Below, in pieces: positions 48,452 through 50,044 of a DNA stretch of 50,044 nucleotides. This DNA comes from CAJCBL01 sp035298965. GTDB lineage: Bacteria; Verrucomicrobiota; Verrucomicrobiia; Opitutales; Opitutaceae. The position numbers and the translations under genes were made by a program. How positions within the stretch are numbered: position 1 is the stretch's first letter; each line of letters opens with the position of its first letter. A model generated the notes under the pieces. That model ran no database searches, had not been told where the DNA came from, and saw only the letters and a list, made by a program, of their open reading frames with translations. The stretch lies in contig DATGXO010000033.1 in NCBI GenBank assembly GCA_035298965.1, forward strand, positions 1 through 50,044. Direction: 5' to 3'.

Positions 48452-48823
48452 ATGCGCCTCCGTCCCCTCCTCGGCCCTCTCGCCGCCGTCGCCGTCACCA
48501 CGTGCGGCTGGCTGCGTTGGCGTACGCCGTGGAGCCTCGCACTGCTGCTGATCGCCACCAGCCTGCTCACGCTGGCGTTGCTCGCTCCGCGCGTCTACGC
48601 GCCGATCGAGCGCCGCCTCGCGCATTTCGGCCAACTCTTCGCCATCGCCTTCACCTGGCTCGTGCTCGGCCTGCTGTTTTTCCTCCTCTTCACCCCCGTC
48701 CGGTTGCTGCTCGCGCTGTTCCGCCGCGACCCGCTCCAACGCCGCCCCGACCCGCGCCGCGCCAGCTACTGGGAACCACTGCCGCCCGCCCCCGCGCCCG
48801 AGCGCTTCAACCGCCAATACTGA
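48452..48823 (+). CDS. SxtJ-family membrane protein
   Basis: A 123-residue protein with two to three hydrophobic helices ('WSLALLLIATSLLTLALLAP', 'FAIAFTWLVLGLLFFLLFTPVRLLLAL') and the C-terminal signature 'FRRDPLQRRPDPRRASYWEPL'. The 'RxDPLxR...SYW' ending and position next to a carbamoyltransferase match the SxtJ family, named after a gene of the saxitoxin cluster but widespread beside NodU/CmcH-type carbamoyltransferases. Its role is unknown. It lies 50 bases before the carbamoyltransferase gene and is co-oriented. The window gives no sign of a toxin pathway. Confidence 0.78.
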   Translation: MRLRPLLGPLAAVAVTTCGWLRWRTPWSLALLLIATSLLTLALLAPRVYAPIERRLAHFGQLFAIAFTWLVLGLLFFLLFTPVRLLLALFRRDPLQRRPDPRRASYWEPLPPAPAPERFNRQY

Positions 48824-48873
48824 CTCGTTTCCTTTCCGGCCTCCGGTTTCCCCCTCCCGGTCTCTCCGCCCCG

Positions 48874-50044
48874 ATGCGCATCCTCGGCCTCAGCGCCCAT
48901 TACCACGACTCCGCCACCGCCCTCGTCGAGGACGGCGTGATCGTGGCCGCCGCGCAGGAGGAGCGGTTCACCCGCGTCAAACACGACGCCGCCTTCCCGC
49001 GCCACGCCGTCGCCTTCTGCCTCGCGCAGGCCGGCGGGCCGCCCGATGCGATCGTCTACTACGAGAAACCGCTGCAAAAGTTCGAGCGCATCCTCCGCAC
49101 ACATTTCGCCGTCGCCCCCGCCGGTTTCCGCGCCTTCTCCGCCGCCCTGCCCGACTGGCTGCGGCGTAAACTCTGGATACCGCTCGAAATCGAGGACGCC
49201 CTCCGTGCCGCCAGTCACGACGCGACCGACCGGATCTTCTTCGCCTCGCACCACGAGGCCCACGCCGCCAGCGCGTTCTTCCCCTCGCCGTTCCCACGCG
49301 CCGCCGTCCTCACGCTCGACGGCGTGGGCGAGTGGTCCACCGCCACACTCGGCCACGGCGACGGCGCCCGGCTCGAGCTGCTGCGCGAGCTGCGTTTCCC
49401 GCATTCGCTCGGCCTGCTCTACTCGGCGTTCACGCACTACTGCGGCTTCCGCGTGAACTCCGGCGAATACAAGCTCATGGGCCTCGCGCCCTATGGCGAG
49501 CCGCGCTACGTCGACCTCATCCGCGAGAAACTCCTCGATCTGTGCGACGACGGTTCGTTCCGCCTCCGGCTCGAGTACTTCGACTACCTCCACGGCGAGC
49601 GCATGACCAACGCCCGCTTCGCCGCCTTCTTCGGGGGTCCGCCGCGTGCGCCCGCCGAGCCGCTCACCCAACGCCACTGCGATCTCGCGCGCTCGATCCA
49701 GATCCTCACCGAGGAGATCGTGCTCCGCATCGCGCGTTTCCTGCACCGGGAGACGGCGGCCGAAAACCTCTGCCTCGCCGGCGGTGTGGCGCTCAACTGC
49801 GTCGCCAACGGCCGCCTGCTCCGCGAAGGACCGTTCAAACGTCTCTGGGTCCAGCCCGCCGCGGGCGATGCCGGCGGTGCGCTCGGCGCGGCTCTGGCTT
49901 TCCACTACTCGCAACCCGGCGCCACCCGCGCAGTCGACGGCGTGCACGACGCCATGCGCGGCGCTTTCCTCGGACCCGCATCCGACGAGGCCACCTGCGC
50001 CGCCGCCTTCGCCGCACGCGGGCTCACCGCCGAGCGGCTCGCCG
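48874..50044 (+). CDS. Carbamoyltransferase (NodU/CmcH type), 3' end outside window
   Basis: The first 390 residues of a carbamoyltransferase are visible; full family length is about 570-620. It opens 'MRILGLSAHYHDSATALVEDGVIVAAAQEERFTRVKHD', the conserved start of the NodU/CmcH family (a Kae1-like ATP-binding fold), with 'FASHHEAHAASAFFPSPF', 'TLDGVGEWSTATLGHG' and 'LGLLYSAFTHYCGFRVNSGEYKLMGLAPYG'. These enzymes transfer a carbamoyl group from carbamoyl phosphate to a hydroxyl of sugars, antibiotics or other compounds through an adenylate. The frame is open to the last base, so truncation is by the window edge. The acceptor is unknown. Confidence 0.93.
   Translation, partial: MRILGLSAHYHDSATALVEDGVIVAAAQEERFTRVKHDAAFPRHAVAFCLAQAGGPPDAIVYYEKPLQKFERILRTHFAVAPAGFRAFSAALPDWLRRKLWIPLEIEDALRAASHDATDRIFFASHHEAHAASAFFPSPFPRAAVLTLDGVGEWSTATLGHGDGARLELLRELRFPHSLGLLYSAFTHYCGFRVNSGEYKLMGLAPYGEPRYVDLIREKLLDLCDDGSFRLRLEYFDYLHGERMTNARFAAFFGGPPRAPAEPLTQRHCDLARSIQILTEEIVLRIARFLHRETAAENLCLAGGVALNCVANGRLLREGPFKRLWVQPAAGDAGGALGAALAFHYSQPGATRAVDGVHDAMRGAFLGPASDEATCAAAFAARGLTAERLA

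Noticed and set aside
1..50044. CRISPR array, insertion sequence or prophage
   Set aside because: No regularly spaced repeat of the right length, no transposase or integrase, and no phage structural gene was seen.

Overview
This is a GC-rich chromosomal window that most resembles the verrucomicrobial family Opitutaceae. The pointers are a TonB-dependent receptor with the 'SPFTV...GYQATN' opening typical of that group, a secreted protein ending in the 'GDGxxNLLxFAF' C-terminal domain common in Verrucomicrobia and Planctomycetes, and almost complete absence of Shine-Dalgarno sequences in front of genes. The assignment is inferred from protein character; there is no rRNA in the window.

Layout. 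1-2.2 kb: the 3' end of a secreted protein gene, then 1.2 kb without a convincing gene but packed with perfect hairpins, several with GNRA loops (candidate large structured RNA). 2.2-8.5 kb: fatty-acid desaturase, a baeRF-like protein, rpoZ, a sensor kinase/response regulator pair, a DUF2934 protein and a lone response regulator. Three intergenic regions here share one GC-rich semi-palindrome. 8.7-12.7 kb: two PilT-type ATPases and two overlapping response regulators. 12.8-16.7 kb: radC, tRNA-Tyr, an HNH endonuclease and an alpha/beta hydrolase.

17.1-36 kb is the most interesting part: a long sulfur-redox island. Its first half, behind an ArsR-type repressor, holds two small Cys-containing membrane proteins, an RND efflux pump, an anchored rhodanese, a lipoprotein thioredoxin, a CoA-disulfide/persulfide reductase fused to rhodanese, a second rhodanese and a broken second thioredoxin. 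Its second half, behind a second ArsR-type repressor with the same Cys-x3-Cys pair and a clear operator, holds a FadL-type porin, an octaheme cytochrome of the tetrathionate reductase type, two YeeE/YedE transporters (one fused to a rhodanese domain without its cysteine) and a nonaheme cytochrome fused to a b-type membrane cytochrome. A LysR regulator, a YeiH-type transporter and a methyltransferase follow. I infer that the island senses, imports, reduces and detoxifies sulfane-sulfur compounds (persulfide, thiosulfate, tetrathionate) and links this to the quinone pool.

36-50 kb: a chemoreceptor, an MBL-fold hydrolase, a large multi-PAS hybrid kinase with a LuxR-type regulator, an EamA transporter, a CysJ-like flavoprotein without its flavodoxin domain, a TonB-dependent receptor closed by a classic terminator, and an SxtJ-type membrane protein leading into a carbamoyltransferase cut by the window edge. 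No CRISPR array, insertion sequence or prophage was seen.
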